Source of the DNA: Legionella qingyii
GTDB taxonomy: Bacteria; Pseudomonadota; Gammaproteobacteria; Legionellales; Legionellaceae
Reading direction: 5' to 3'
Assembly: GCF_003184185.1 (NCBI RefSeq)
Contig: NZ_QHJG01000037.1
Coordinates: 1-48,080 of the forward strand
Length of the DNA: 48,080 nucleotides
The notes beneath the pieces are model-generated. The model was given only the letters and a program-made list of their open reading frames with translations. It made no database searches and had not been told where the DNA came from. Both the position numbers and the translations under genes were made by a program. Positions 6,997 to 15,479 of this stretch are shown piece after piece. The stretch's first letter is position 1. Every line of letters starts with the position of its first letter.

Positions 6997-7752
6997 ATGA
7001 TGAAACATCTAATTTTTACAGGGCATGTGCGACATCGCCGTTTTTTTCCAAAACGGCATCAATTTTCATATAAATTATTTATGTTCTGTTTTGATCTAGC
7101 TAACATAAGTACCACCTTCAAAGACATCAAACACGTATCCATAGAGAAGTTTAATTGGTTTTCATTTAGACGAAAACATTATCTTAATGAATCGACGATA
7201 CCTCTTGATGAATATGCTCGCCATTTAATAATGAGTCGATACGGAACTTACCCAAAAGGAAAAATCTATTTATTAACCCAGCTCAGTTGTTTAGGGTATT
7301 GCTTTAATCCCATCAGTATTTATTTTCTCTTTGATGAAGCAAATCAAAATTTGGAGTATTTAATTTTGGAGGTCACCAACACCCCTTGGGGAGATCGGCA
7401 TAATTATATTCTCAGGCATTCGGCCAAACCTAAAAATGAAATCTATTCTTATCAATTTCAAAAAGAACTGCATGTATCCCCTTTCATGTCCATGAATTAT
7501 ACCTATCGAATGAATTTAAAGTTAAATACACAAAAAATAATTGTTCATATGGAAAATTATAGTGAGGGAAATAAGGATTTTGATGCGACATTAGTTTTAA
7601 AGGCTGAGGATAGCTCATCAATTAAAAAGGTATTCTGGAAGCATCCGCTAATGACCTACAAAATTGCGACTGCAATTTATTGGCAAGCATTAAAATTATG
7701 GATTAAGGGTATTCCATTTCATGCCCATCCAAGATCAAATAAAAGGATATAG
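6997..7752 (+). CDS. DUF1365 family protein
   Basis: This 251-residue protein shows the family hallmark GYCFNPIS at 100-107, an N-terminal HVRHRRFFPKRHQFSYKLF segment and a central TPWGDRHNY segment. DUF1365 has no proven activity, but it is almost always between an FAD oxidoreductase and a cyclopropane synthase-like methyltransferase, as here. It begins right after the upstream stop (ATGATG, so 6997 or 7000 are both possible starts) and ends one base before the methyltransferase ATG. A role as partner or carrier in acyl-chain modification is inferred from that constant company. Confidence 0.85.
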   Translation: MMKHLIFTGHVRHRRFFPKRHQFSYKLFMFCFDLANISTTFKDIKHVSIEKFNWFSFRRKHYLNESTIPLDEYARHLIMSRYGTYPKGKIYLLTQLSCLGYCFNPISIYFLFDEANQNLEYLILEVTNTPWGDRHNYILRHSAKPKNEIYSYQFQKELHVSPFMSMNYTYRMNLKLNTQKIIVHMENYSEGNKDFDATLVLKAEDSSSIKKVFWKHPLMTYKIATAIYWQALKLWIKGIPFHAHPRSNKRI

Positions 7753-7753
7753 C

Positions 7754-8971
7754 ATGGACCAAAATAATTATTCATACACTCTGAGTGCAAGATTCTGCAA
7801 GAAAATCTTTTTTAAGTTATTAAATGGCATCACACATGGGGCCATCGAAGTCAATGATCATGAAAGCAGCTATGGATTTGGTCATGAACAAGAAAAGAAT
7901 GATTTAATTGCTACCATCAATATAAATAATCCCAATGCTTATAAAGCAATCCTTCTAGGAGGGTCTGTTGGTGCTGGGAAAAGTTACATCGATGGGGATT
8001 GGGATACAGATGATCTACAAAAATTAATCACGCTTTTTATTAAAAATGATTCCCTCTTCAATAATATTGAAAGTCCAATCGCCCGTTTATCTAGTTTGAT
8101 AAGAACAATAAACTATAAATTAAAAATTAATTCAATTCATCGAGCTAAAGAGAATATTCTAGCCCATTACGATTTAGGAAATGAGTTCTTTAAATTAATT
8201 CTCGACCCGTCAATGATGTATTCATGTGCTCTTTATAAGCCATCGGATATCAGTTTGGAGGAAGCTTCTAAGAAAAAAATTCAAGCTATTTGTAGTGCAC
8301 TGCAACTAAAACCCAGTGATCATATATTGGAAATTGGCACCGGATGGGGTGGATTTGCCTGTTATGCAGCGCAAGAGTATGGATGTAAAGTAACCACAAC
8401 GACCATTTCAGAGAAACAATACCTTTATGTCAAAGAAAAAATCCATCAATTGGGCTTAGATAATCAGATTGAATTATTAAAAGAAGACTACAGAAAGCTT
8501 TCCGGTCAATATGATAAAGTAGTGTCAATCGAGATGATTGAGGCAGTTGGACATAAATATTTTGATACCTTTTTTCAGCAATGTAATCAGCTTCTTAAAC
8601 CTGAAGGTTTATTTTTCTTACAGGCAATCGTAATTAATGATCAAGCCTATGATGCAGCAAAAGATGAGGTTGATTTTATTAAAAAATATATTTTCCCTGG
8701 CGGCTGCTTGCCCTCAGTGCTTTCCATAAATAAATCAATTGCCAGCAAAACCACCCTGCAATTGCTGTCATTTCAAGACATAGGGCAACATTATGTCTCT
8801 ACTTTAAATGATTGGTATAAAAAATTATTAGAAAACAAACAAGAAATTCTTGCACAAGGATTTACTGAGTCTTTTATTCGAACCTGGGAATTCTATTTTT
8901 TTTATTGTGCCGCAGGGTTTCAGACCAATTACATTAGCGATATTCATGCCTTATGGCGAAAGAGACGATGA
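7754..8971 (+). CDS. cfa: Cyclopropane-fatty-acyl-phospholipid synthase family methyltransferase
   Basis: From the ATG at 7754 the protein has 405 residues. It carries HYDLGNEF (138-145), the SAM-binding ILEIGTGWGG (191-200), IEMIEAVGHKYF and a C-terminal FYFFYCAAGFQT segment, all typical of the CFA synthase superfamily. These enzymes methylate a double bond of phospholipid acyl chains. In this operon type the product may be a cyclopropane, a methylated or a furan fatty acid. The start at 7754 has AAAGGA at good spacing; the earlier ATG at 7721 lies inside the DUF1365 gene and lacks one. The stop overlaps the next ATG in ATGA. Confidence 0.9.
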   Translation: MDQNNYSYTLSARFCKKIFFKLLNGITHGAIEVNDHESSYGFGHEQEKNDLIATININNPNAYKAILLGGSVGAGKSYIDGDWDTDDLQKLITLFIKNDSLFNNIESPIARLSSLIRTINYKLKINSIHRAKENILAHYDLGNEFFKLILDPSMMYSCALYKPSDISLEEASKKKIQAICSALQLKPSDHILEIGTGWGGFACYAAQEYGCKVTTTTISEKQYLYVKEKIHQLGLDNQIELLKEDYRKLSGQYDKVVSIEMIEAVGHKYFDTFFQQCNQLLKPEGLFFLQAIVINDQAYDAAKDEVDFIKKYIFPGGCLPSVLSINKSIASKTTLQLLSFQDIGQHYVSTLNDWYKKLLENKQEILAQGFTESFIRTWEFYFFYCAAGFQTNYISDIHALWRKRR

Positions 8972-9504
8972 AGACCTTACATTACCTGATTCATACAATT
9001 GCTTATTATGTAGCTTGGTTTGCATGCATTATGCTTGCTGCTCGGGGATATGCATGGATAAGCCCTCTTATCGTAGCTGCTTGTGTTTTGCTGCAATTGT
9101 ACTGGCAACATCGAACGAGAAAACCGCTACAAGGGCTAGGGATTTTATTAGCGATTGTTGTATCCATCAGTACTCTAATCGATAGTACTCTGGTTTATAA
9201 AGGAATTGTAATTTATTCAGCAAACCCCTTTTCCCCCTATTTTACCTCTCCTTGGATGATAACTATATGGATAAGTTTTACGGTTGTTTTATATGCCACA
9301 TTAAGTAGCCTATTTGATCACCTACTTTTGCTCGGGCTTTTGTCATGTGCAGGCTTTGCCTTAGCGTTTCGCATTGGAGGAAGCTTGGGGGCTGCTTTTT
9401 TTCCTTATGGCACCGATATAACTTGCCTTTTGATTGGGTTAATTTGGTCACTTTTATTGCCATTTTGCGTCTACTGTTACCAAAAAGTAAAGGAGAATAA
9501 ATAA
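8968..9504 (+). CDS. DUF2878 family membrane protein
   Basis: This is a small integral membrane protein of 178 residues with about five hydrophobic segments and almost no soluble part. The FRIGGSLGAAFFPYGT segment near residue 135 is characteristic of DUF2878. The start at 8968 makes a four-base ATGA overlap with the methyltransferase; the in-frame ATG at 8953 would overlap more. DUF2878 proteins recur in light- or singlet-oxygen-induced clusters with the preceding three genes. The function is unknown. Confidence 0.75.
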   Translation: MKTLHYLIHTIAYYVAWFACIMLAARGYAWISPLIVAACVLLQLYWQHRTRKPLQGLGILLAIVVSISTLIDSTLVYKGIVIYSANPFSPYFTSPWMITIWISFTVVLYATLSSLFDHLLLLGLLSCAGFALAFRIGGSLGAAFFPYGTDITCLLIGLIWSLLLPFCVYCYQKVKENK

Positions 9505-10277
9505 TGTATGCTATTGGCATTGTAGTCATTTATCTTATTTTACAAATGAGTTTCATGTGGGGATTGTATCGCATTCTAAAAAATCCTTCAGTTGTTGATG
9601 TTTCATGGTCATTAGGGTTAATGGTTTCAGGTTTAATTTATTTAAGCTTAACTACTTTAAGTACCCGTACTTTGATTATTGCTTCTCTTCTCATTCTATG
9701 GGCTTTGCGCCTTGCGTTCTATCTATGGTACACACGAATAAGAAAAGGACATGTTGATAAGCGTTATATCGAACTGAGTGCAAATTGGAAAATAAGCCCT
9801 TCTCTCGGTTTTTTTATTAACTTCCAACTCCAAGGCCTATTGATTCTAATCATTTCAAGTGTATTTTTTCTTATTAGCAAATCAGGACTGACTCATATTA
9901 CCTTGTTAGATAGCATTGCATTTTGCATTATTTTAGCAGGAATCATGGGTGAGACTTTGGCAGATTTACAGCTACAACGTTTCAAAACTCGACATAAAGG
10001 AAAGGTATGTAATGAAGGCTTATGGAATTATTCGCGTCACCCCAATTATTTTTTTGATTGGTTAAGTTGGCTGGGATTCGCCTTATTTGCGATACAGTCA
10101 AATATTGGGTACTTAAGCTTGCTTTCGCCATTAATGCTTTACATTATTTTCACCCATATAACAGGTCCCCTGACCGAAAGAGGCTCCATACAATCAAGGG
10201 GACAAAAATACATTGCATATCAAAAGCAAACTTCAATGTTTTTCCCTTGGTTCAAGAAAAAAATCGATTCTGAATGA
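9504..10277 (+). CDS. DUF1295 family membrane methyltransferase/reductase-like protein
   Basis: This 257-residue polytopic protein has the DUF1295 (steroid 5-alpha-reductase/isoprenylcysteine methyltransferase-like) signature. Key segments are NPSVVDVSWSLG near the N-terminus and a C-terminal GLWNYSRHPNYFFDWLSWLG, where the RHPNYF motif binds cofactor in the superfamily. The ATG overlaps the stop of the DUF2878 gene and follows AAAGGAG. It is the last gene of the five-gene run and overlaps the convergent DUF2177 gene by 26 bases. It may modify a membrane lipid or isoprenoid; the substrate is unknown. Confidence 0.85.
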   Translation: MYAIGIVVIYLILQMSFMWGLYRILKNPSVVDVSWSLGLMVSGLIYLSLTTLSTRTLIIASLLILWALRLAFYLWYTRIRKGHVDKRYIELSANWKISPSLGFFINFQLQGLLILIISSVFFLISKSGLTHITLLDSIAFCIILAGIMGETLADLQLQRFKTRHKGKVCNEGLWNYSRHPNYFFDWLSWLGFALFAIQSNIGYLSLLSPLMLYIIFTHITGPLTERGSIQSRGQKYIAYQKQTSMFFPWFKKKIDSE

Positions 10278-10665
10278 AGGTCGCAAATAGACTACTCAAC
10301 CCACATAAAACCATTCCCCAAATAAAATCGATTAGGGTTATCTTCCATGGCCAGTTTGCTAGAATTGAGTAATTGGTAAAATCATAAATCCCATAAGTCA
10401 CAAGACCGAGCATTACTCCTCCAGCTAGTGCTTGCAGGTAATTACCTTGTGCGCCCGGAAGAACAAAATAAAGAATGCCTAAGGTGATGCAAACATAAAC
10501 AACTGCCGCTGCCCACCAAATAGGCGCCATCCCCTCAGCCGATTTACGTAACAACATGCCGATGTGTTCTGCATAAATATTTTTGGCAATGAAGCCCAAC
10601 CAAATCATATCCAGTATAAAGACACAAATCATTGTTAAGAAAAAAAGCCCTATAAGTTTCATCAT
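10252..10665 (-). CDS. DUF2177 family membrane protein
   Basis: This 137-residue protein has four predicted membrane helices and the DUF2177 pattern: FILDMIWLGFIAKNIY in the first helix region, GLVTYGIYDFTNYS in the third and an IDFIWGMVLCG segment in the last. The role is unknown. DUF2177 genes occur beside the CFA/DUF1295 cluster in other bacteria. It ends inside the end of the convergent DUF1295 gene and lies 22 bases downstream of the desaturase, with which it may be co-transcribed. Confidence 0.8.
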   Translation of the reverse strand: MMKLIGLFFLTMICVFILDMIWLGFIAKNIYAEHIGMLLRKSAEGMAPIWWAAAVVYVCITLGILYFVLPGAQGNYLQALAGGVMLGLVTYGIYDFTNYSILANWPWKITLIDFIWGMVLCGLSSLFATFIQNRFFS

Positions 10666-10687
10666 AGTTCTCCATAAATATCAACAA

Positions 10688-11647
10688 TTACTTTCGAGTC
10701 AAGTTTTGCTTTAATACATATTTAGGCACTGGTTTAACATCCCAGACGATACCCATTAATTCTAAAAGTTTGATTAGGTAATAAGTAATGTCAATTTCCC
10801 ACCATCGAAAACCTTGGCGAGCTGAGGCAGGATAATGATGGTGATTATTATGCCAACCCTCGCCAAGTGTAATTAGGGCAAAGAAAAGATTGTTTTTACT
10901 GTTATCTGACGTTTCATAAGATCTTGTACCATACACGTGGCACAGGGAATTGATAATAACGGTCGTGTTAAACAATGCCACCAAGGAAATACTAAAGCCC
11001 CAGACGAGCATTTCACCAATTCCGGTGTTCCATTGAGGCGCATAAGTCTGCAGCACCCAGCCGATTACGAAAAGAGAAAAAAGCAATAATGTTGGCATCA
11101 AAATGTCATAGCGTTCTAGAAAAACGAGCTCAGGATATTGCTCCAAATCCCTGACTCGCTCCGGATTGTAGTGATAATGTTTTTTTGTTAAAAACCAACC
11201 TACATGACTCCACCAAAATCCATGTTGTACCGGGGAGTGTGCGTCTTCTGGCGTATCAGAAACCATATGGTGCTGCCTGTGATGTGCCGCCCACCAGAGA
11301 GGACCTCGTTGAGCGGAGGTTCCTGCAAGGGCTGCAAAAATGAATTGCCAAAAGCGACTTGTTTTAAATGCCTTGTGTGAGAAATAACGATGATAAAAAG
11401 CACCGATTGTGAATAGACGGAAAAAATATAGAATAACTGCTGTACTTATGGCAATCCAACTGAAGCGCACATAAAAAACCAACAGGCAGCTAAGGTTAAT
11501 CATAACGAAAGGAATCACTCGAATCCAATCAATTTTATTGCCAAATGATTCATCAGGACTGTAATTATTTTCGCTTACAATCCAACTGCGTATCAAACAT
11601 CCTAAAGACTTCATCAAATTAATCCCTGATTCTTCACTAAATTCCAA
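10688..11647 (-). CDS. Acyl-CoA/acyl-lipid delta-9 type fatty acid desaturase
   Basis: The 319-residue membrane protein has the three histidine boxes of a di-iron desaturase: HRYFSH (86-91), HHRQHH (122-127) and HNNHHHYP (266-273). They are separated by hydrophobic segments as in delta-9 stearoyl-CoA desaturases. It would introduce a cis double bond into membrane acyl chains, the substrate type used by the CFA-like enzyme encoded nearby. An alternative start is Met12. It is on the strand opposite the CFA operon and followed by DUF2177. Together they form a membrane-lipid remodelling neighbourhood. Confidence 0.92.
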   Translation of the reverse strand: MEFSEESGINLMKSLGCLIRSWIVSENNYSPDESFGNKIDWIRVIPFVMINLSCLLVFYVRFSWIAISTAVILYFFRLFTIGAFYHRYFSHKAFKTSRFWQFIFAALAGTSAQRGPLWWAAHHRQHHMVSDTPEDAHSPVQHGFWWSHVGWFLTKKHYHYNPERVRDLEQYPELVFLERYDILMPTLLLFSLFVIGWVLQTYAPQWNTGIGEMLVWGFSISLVALFNTTVIINSLCHVYGTRSYETSDNSKNNLFFALITLGEGWHNNHHHYPASARQGFRWWEIDITYYLIKLLELMGIVWDVKPVPKYVLKQNLTRK

Positions 11648-11678
11648 CTATTAGCTTATATCACCATTCAATTAATAA

Positions 11679-12002
11679 CTAATTATTTTTATTTTGCTTA
11701 TATTTTGAATGAAGAGGAATATAATCAAAATTTTGAGGGCCACTTACTGAGCCACATTCATCGTAGGTATTATCTGCACACAGAAAAAACTCCTCTGCCC
11801 CATATTCAGCGGCTCGGGACATAGCATCGTCAATAGAGTTGAAATGTAATAGTTCTTTCCCTTTGTGAATAAATTCATCGGATTCTTTAGCAATAATTTC
11901 AACTATATATTCATGCAGCTCAATTGGTGAGTAAATCAAAGCGATTGACTTAGAACTACTCTTAGCCTGATTAATTAAACCTTCGCGTGTTTGATTTGCC
12001 AT
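11679..12002 (-). CDS. DUF6482-like small protein
   Basis: A 107-residue soluble protein. The middle (SPIELHEYIVEI, then LLHFNSIDDAMSRAAEYGAEEFFL) and the end (NTYDECGSVSG) resemble the DUF6482 pattern, in which a C-terminal D-E-x-C-G segment is conserved. That assignment is from memory and tentative. It stands between cioB and the desaturase on the same strand, with a 54-base gap to the former. No function can be assigned. Confidence 0.6.
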   Translation of the reverse strand: MANQTREGLINQAKSSSKSIALIYSPIELHEYIVEIIAKESDEFIHKGKELLHFNSIDDAMSRAAEYGAEEFFLCADNTYDECGSVSGPQNFDYIPLHSKYKQNKNN

Positions 12003-12056
12003 GATTCAATTCCTCATGAAACTATATTAGATAAATTATAGCTGCCATTTAGGCAC

Positions 12057-13052
12057 CTAGTGGTAATGCTCCTCCGTTTTACCTCTAAAAAGAAAATAGG
12101 CATATAAGGTATATGCAAGCAATATCGGCAACATAATAACGACACCAACTAATATGAATGTGAGTGTCGAAGACGGTGCGGCTGCTTCCCAAATCGTAAT
12201 CTGATGTGGTATCAAATAAGGATAAACACTGATTGCTATACCTATATAAGAACACAAGAAAATGATAATGCTGTAAATAAACGGCTTACGCTCGTTATTA
12301 GAATTTACAGATAAGTTTCTCCAAGTAAGATAAATTGCAAGTACGGTAATTAAAGGAAGTGGGCTTAACAATAAAAAATTAGGAAATTGATACCAGCGAT
12401 GAAAAACTTCAGTACTGTGCAATGGAGTCCAGATACTGACAAAGACTAAAAAGAAACTGACAATAATTAATAAACCCTGAGCATAATGAACCATTTTTCG
12501 TTGAAGTTTACCGCTGCTTTTGATAATCATCCATGTTGCGCCAAGAAGCCCATAACCACTAATTAAGGCAACACCGGTAAATAAGCTAAAAGGAGTTAAC
12601 CAACTACCCTGACTGATTTCCATTGTTTGAGGATTCATTGAGAACCCTTGAACAAAACATCCTAAAATAACTCCTTGAAAAAAAGCTGCAGCAACTGAAC
12701 CTATTGCGAATAACCAATTCCAAACCGGTTTTGAACGATCCGCTTTAAATCGAAATTCAAAGCTGACGCCGCGAAAAATCAAAGCAATAAGCATGAACAT
12801 TAAAGGCATGTAGAGAACGGGAAGAAGAGCGCCATAAACCTGGGGAAACCCTCCATAAAGGATAGCTCCACCAAAAACTAACCATGTTTCATTACCGTCC
12901 CATACAGGCGCAATTGAATTCATCATTTTATCCCGCTCACTTTCGCTGTTGGTAAAAGGAAATAAAATTCCAATGCCAAGATCAAAACCATCTAAAATGA
13001 CGTACATCATGACAATGAAGGCAAGTAATACAGCAAAAATAAGTGGAAGCAT
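12057..13052 (-). CDS. cioB: Cytochrome bd-type ubiquinol oxidase subunit II
   Basis: This 331-residue subunit has about eight to nine membrane helices. It starts with a typical CydB first helix (FIVMMYVILDGFDLGIGILF) and carries GNETWLVFGGAILYGGFPQVY, a conserved family loop. It pairs with subunit I to form a quinol oxidase that reduces oxygen to water without pumping protons. The gene overlaps subunit I by one base. CydX-like small subunits are not evident downstream. Cyanide-insensitive type is inferred from the partner. Confidence 0.92.
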   Translation of the reverse strand: MLPLIFAVLLAFIVMMYVILDGFDLGIGILFPFTNSESERDKMMNSIAPVWDGNETWLVFGGAILYGGFPQVYGALLPVLYMPLMFMLIALIFRGVSFEFRFKADRSKPVWNWLFAIGSVAAAFFQGVILGCFVQGFSMNPQTMEISQGSWLTPFSLFTGVALISGYGLLGATWMIIKSSGKLQRKMVHYAQGLLIIVSFFLVFVSIWTPLHSTEVFHRWYQFPNFLLLSPLPLITVLAIYLTWRNLSVNSNNERKPFIYSIIIFLCSYIGIAISVYPYLIPHQITIWEAAAPSSTLTFILVGVVIMLPILLAYTLYAYFLFRGKTEEHYH

Positions 13053-14422
13053 TATTTTTTCTCCACGTTTAAATCAGTCATGTACTGAAAAGCATGATGT
13101 TCAACTTGGTCTTGCTCAATAATCTCGGGGCCAAGACGGATAAGTTTCAATAGGTAATAGAGATAAAAACCAAAAACAATTCCATAAGCAAGAAGGAGGA
13201 GAACAGAAGAAATAATCACATCTTCAGCACTGATTGCTGAAACTGCATCATGAGTTTTTAATAACCCATAAACCACCCAGGGCTGTCGTCCAATTTCGGC
13301 AGTGAGCCATCCGGAAATAGTAGCTATAAATCCGAGCGGTGTTAGTGCAAAACACCAATAATGAAACCATGTTGCTTGATAAATTTTGCTTTTGTAACGG
13401 AGGAATAGTCCTAAAATTGTTGTTGCGAACATCAAAAGACCGATGCCTACCATTATTCTAAATGAGAAAAAAACAGGGGCAACTCTCGGTTGTTGGTCAG
13501 CAGTCACCGAGTCTAAACCAACCATTTTGCCATCCCAATCATGAGTATTGATTAAACTTGCCAGCTTGGGTATCTCAATAGCATACTTATTTTGTTGTTC
13601 TGCCTGAGAAGGCCAAGCAAATAAGACCAAAGGAGCACCGTTTTGAGTATGCCAAAGCCCCTCCATGGCCGCTGTTTTAAGCGGTTGATGCTCTTTAACC
13701 ATCAGCCCAACAACATCACCTACCCCAATTTGAACAGGAACAAGAATTAAAGCGGCCCAAAGTGCAAAGGACATGGTTTTCTTTGCTGCCTCCACTGCTT
13801 TTTTACGAAGCAAATAATAGGAGGACACTCCCATGATGACAAAAGAAGTTGTCACATAAGAGGCTAAAATCATATGGATAAAGCGAGGTATAAACGATGG
13901 GTTCATCACTACAGCCCACCAGCTAGCGACCACGTACTTTCCATCAATCATCTCATAGCCACTGGGTGTTTGCATCCATGAATTGGCCGACATAATCCAA
14001 AAAGCAGAAATGGTTGTCCCGATAGCAACAAGCAAAGTTGCAATAAAATGCAGTAGCGGCGGTACCCTTTTCCAACCAAAGAGCATCACACCTAGAAAGC
14101 CAGCCTCAAGGAAAAAGGCGGTTAGTGTTTCATAAGCAAATAATGCACCCAAAATATTACCAAACTGGTTGATAAACGGACCAAAATTTGTTCCAATCTG
14201 ATAGGCAAGTACAATGCCTGAAACGACCCCCATTCCAAAGGTAAGAGCAAAAATCTTCGTCCAAAGTTTACAGATTTCAAGATAAACCGTTTTTCTTGTT
14301 TTTAGCCAAAATAACTCCATAATGATCAAAAAAATGGCCAAACCCAAATTCAATGTTGGGAATAAAATGTGAAACCCAATGCTAAAACCAAACTGGATAC
14401 GTGATAGAATTTCCACAAGCAT
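13052..14422 (-). CDS. cioA: Cytochrome bd-type (cyanide-insensitive) ubiquinol oxidase subunit I
   Basis: The 456-residue subunit I has the N-terminal haem ligand His18 (FSIGFHILFPTLN), a QPLKTAAMEGLWHT segment of the quinol loop and the conserved GWLTAEIGRQPWVVYG near residue 385. The quinol loop is short, as in CIO-type enzymes from Pseudomonas and Legionella rather than long-loop E. coli CydA. It would oxidise ubiquinol at the cytoplasmic membrane at low oxygen or under respiratory inhibition. It is followed directly by cioB. The divergent region to the SDR gene contains repeated CTGCATT motifs that may control it. Confidence 0.92.
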   Translation of the reverse strand: MLVEILSRIQFGFSIGFHILFPTLNLGLAIFLIIMELFWLKTRKTVYLEICKLWTKIFALTFGMGVVSGIVLAYQIGTNFGPFINQFGNILGALFAYETLTAFFLEAGFLGVMLFGWKRVPPLLHFIATLLVAIGTTISAFWIMSANSWMQTPSGYEMIDGKYVVASWWAVVMNPSFIPRFIHMILASYVTTSFVIMGVSSYYLLRKKAVEAAKKTMSFALWAALILVPVQIGVGDVVGLMVKEHQPLKTAAMEGLWHTQNGAPLVLFAWPSQAEQQNKYAIEIPKLASLINTHDWDGKMVGLDSVTADQQPRVAPVFFSFRIMVGIGLLMFATTILGLFLRYKSKIYQATWFHYWCFALTPLGFIATISGWLTAEIGRQPWVVYGLLKTHDAVSAISAEDVIISSVLLLLAYGIVFGFYLYYLLKLIRLGPEIIEQDQVEHHAFQYMTDLNVEKK

Positions 14423-14456
14423 TTCATCACTCCGCTCATAACCAACTGAGTTTTGT

Positions 14457-14541
14457 AATGCAGCCGCTAAAACCAGATTAGGAAGAATAATTTATTCACG
14501 ATGGCGTCTATCTGCATTTAACAATGCAGAGTGACTGCATT
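14457..14541. promoter_or_regulatory. Cluster of CTGCATT/AATGCAG heptamers
   Basis: Four copies of one heptamer lie between the divergent cioA and SDR genes: AATGCAG at 14457-14463, CTGCATT at 14512-14518, AATGCAG at 14523-14529 and CTGCATT at 14535-14541. The second and third form a perfect 7-4-7 palindrome. The last three have centres 11 and 12 bases apart, about one DNA turn, as expected for a protein bound on one face. The regulator is unknown. Confidence 0.5.
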
Positions 14542-14701
14542 ACTGCTCTAATGACAAAGTATCGTATATGCACAATAAATTATCAAATTAATCTTACTTA
14601 TAGCTTAATTAGAACAACTAATGGGTCTTCGTTCTTTCAAAATTTATCCTAGAGAATACAGTTACCTACCTAGGGATTAAGAGTTAATTCATTCAAAAAT
14701 A

Positions 14702-14730
14702 TTGAAGTTTTTACTTACTTCGATCATATT
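14702..14730 (+). promoter_or_regulatory. Candidate sigma-70 promoter for SDR-photolyase operon
   Basis: TTGAAG (14702-14707) and CATATT (14725-14730) are separated by 17 bases and end 29 bases before the SDR start. Both boxes are imperfect, so activation may be needed. The rest of 14542-14701 is AT-rich with no gene. Confidence 0.35.
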
Positions 14731-14759
14731 AAACGTAATCCTCTCTACTGAATCGTACT

Positions 14760-15458
14760 ATGTCTAATTATTTGGTTATTGCGGCAAGTAGTGCAATCGG
14801 ACAATCGGTCACAACTTTGTTGAGAAATCGTGGCGACACGGTATTTACCACTGCAAGGGATAATCATAAAATTAATCCGGATTTTTTAATTGATGCCTGT
14901 GATTTTGATGCGGTTAGTGACGTTTTTCGTAAGGTTGGCGCCATTGATGGTGTTGTTAATTGCGCAGGCTCATTACTCTTGAAAAGTGCCCATTCGACAA
15001 CATTTGAAGAGTTCCAAGCCTGCATTAATGCTTCGCTAACTACCGCATTTGCAACAATTCGTGCTGCGGGTTTGATGATGAAAAAAGGCGGCTCAGTAGT
15101 ATTGATTTCATCAGCAGCAGCCTTGGTTGGACTCGCAAATCATGAGGCCATTGCTGCAGCTAAAGCGGGAGTTATAGGTCTTGCTCAGGCAGCTGCAGCT
15201 ACTTATGCCGCCAATAACTTAAGAGTCAATGTGGTAGCGCCAGGAATGGTCAATAGTCCATTAACCACCCCTCTATTAAATAATCAGTTAGCTCATAATG
15301 CATCCAAGGCGATGCATCCTTTAGGACGTATTGGGACACCAGAGGATATTGCTCAAGCGATTGTATTTTTACTTAGTCCAGAAAATTGCTGGATAACCGG
15401 GCAAGTTCTTGCGGTAGATGGGGGCTTAAGCCATGTTCGTCCCAAGTTGAAAATTTAA
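14760..15458 (+). CDS. SDR-family oxidoreductase-like protein
   Basis: This is a 232-residue Rossmann protein. The usual TGxxxGIG is replaced by AASSAIG at 8-14. VVNCAGSL and the catalytic serine strand VVLISSAAA are present, as is NVVAPGMVNSPL. The YxxxK catalytic pair reads IAAAK (in HEAIAAAKAG), so the tyrosine is isoleucine and only the lysine remains. This looks like a subfamily feature rather than a recent mutation. The C-terminal ITGQVLAVDGGLSHVRP is normal. It is followed at 21 bases by the photolyase gene. Substrate and activity are unknown; it may be a poor dehydrogenase. Confidence 0.85.
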   Translation: MSNYLVIAASSAIGQSVTTLLRNRGDTVFTTARDNHKINPDFLIDACDFDAVSDVFRKVGAIDGVVNCAGSLLLKSAHSTTFEEFQACINASLTTAFATIRAAGLMMKKGGSVVLISSAAALVGLANHEAIAAAKAGVIGLAQAAAATYAANNLRVNVVAPGMVNSPLTTPLLNNQLAHNASKAMHPLGRIGTPEDIAQAIVFLLSPENCWITGQVLAVDGGLSHVRPKLKI

Positions 15459-15479
15459 CTCACTAATAAAAATCAATTT

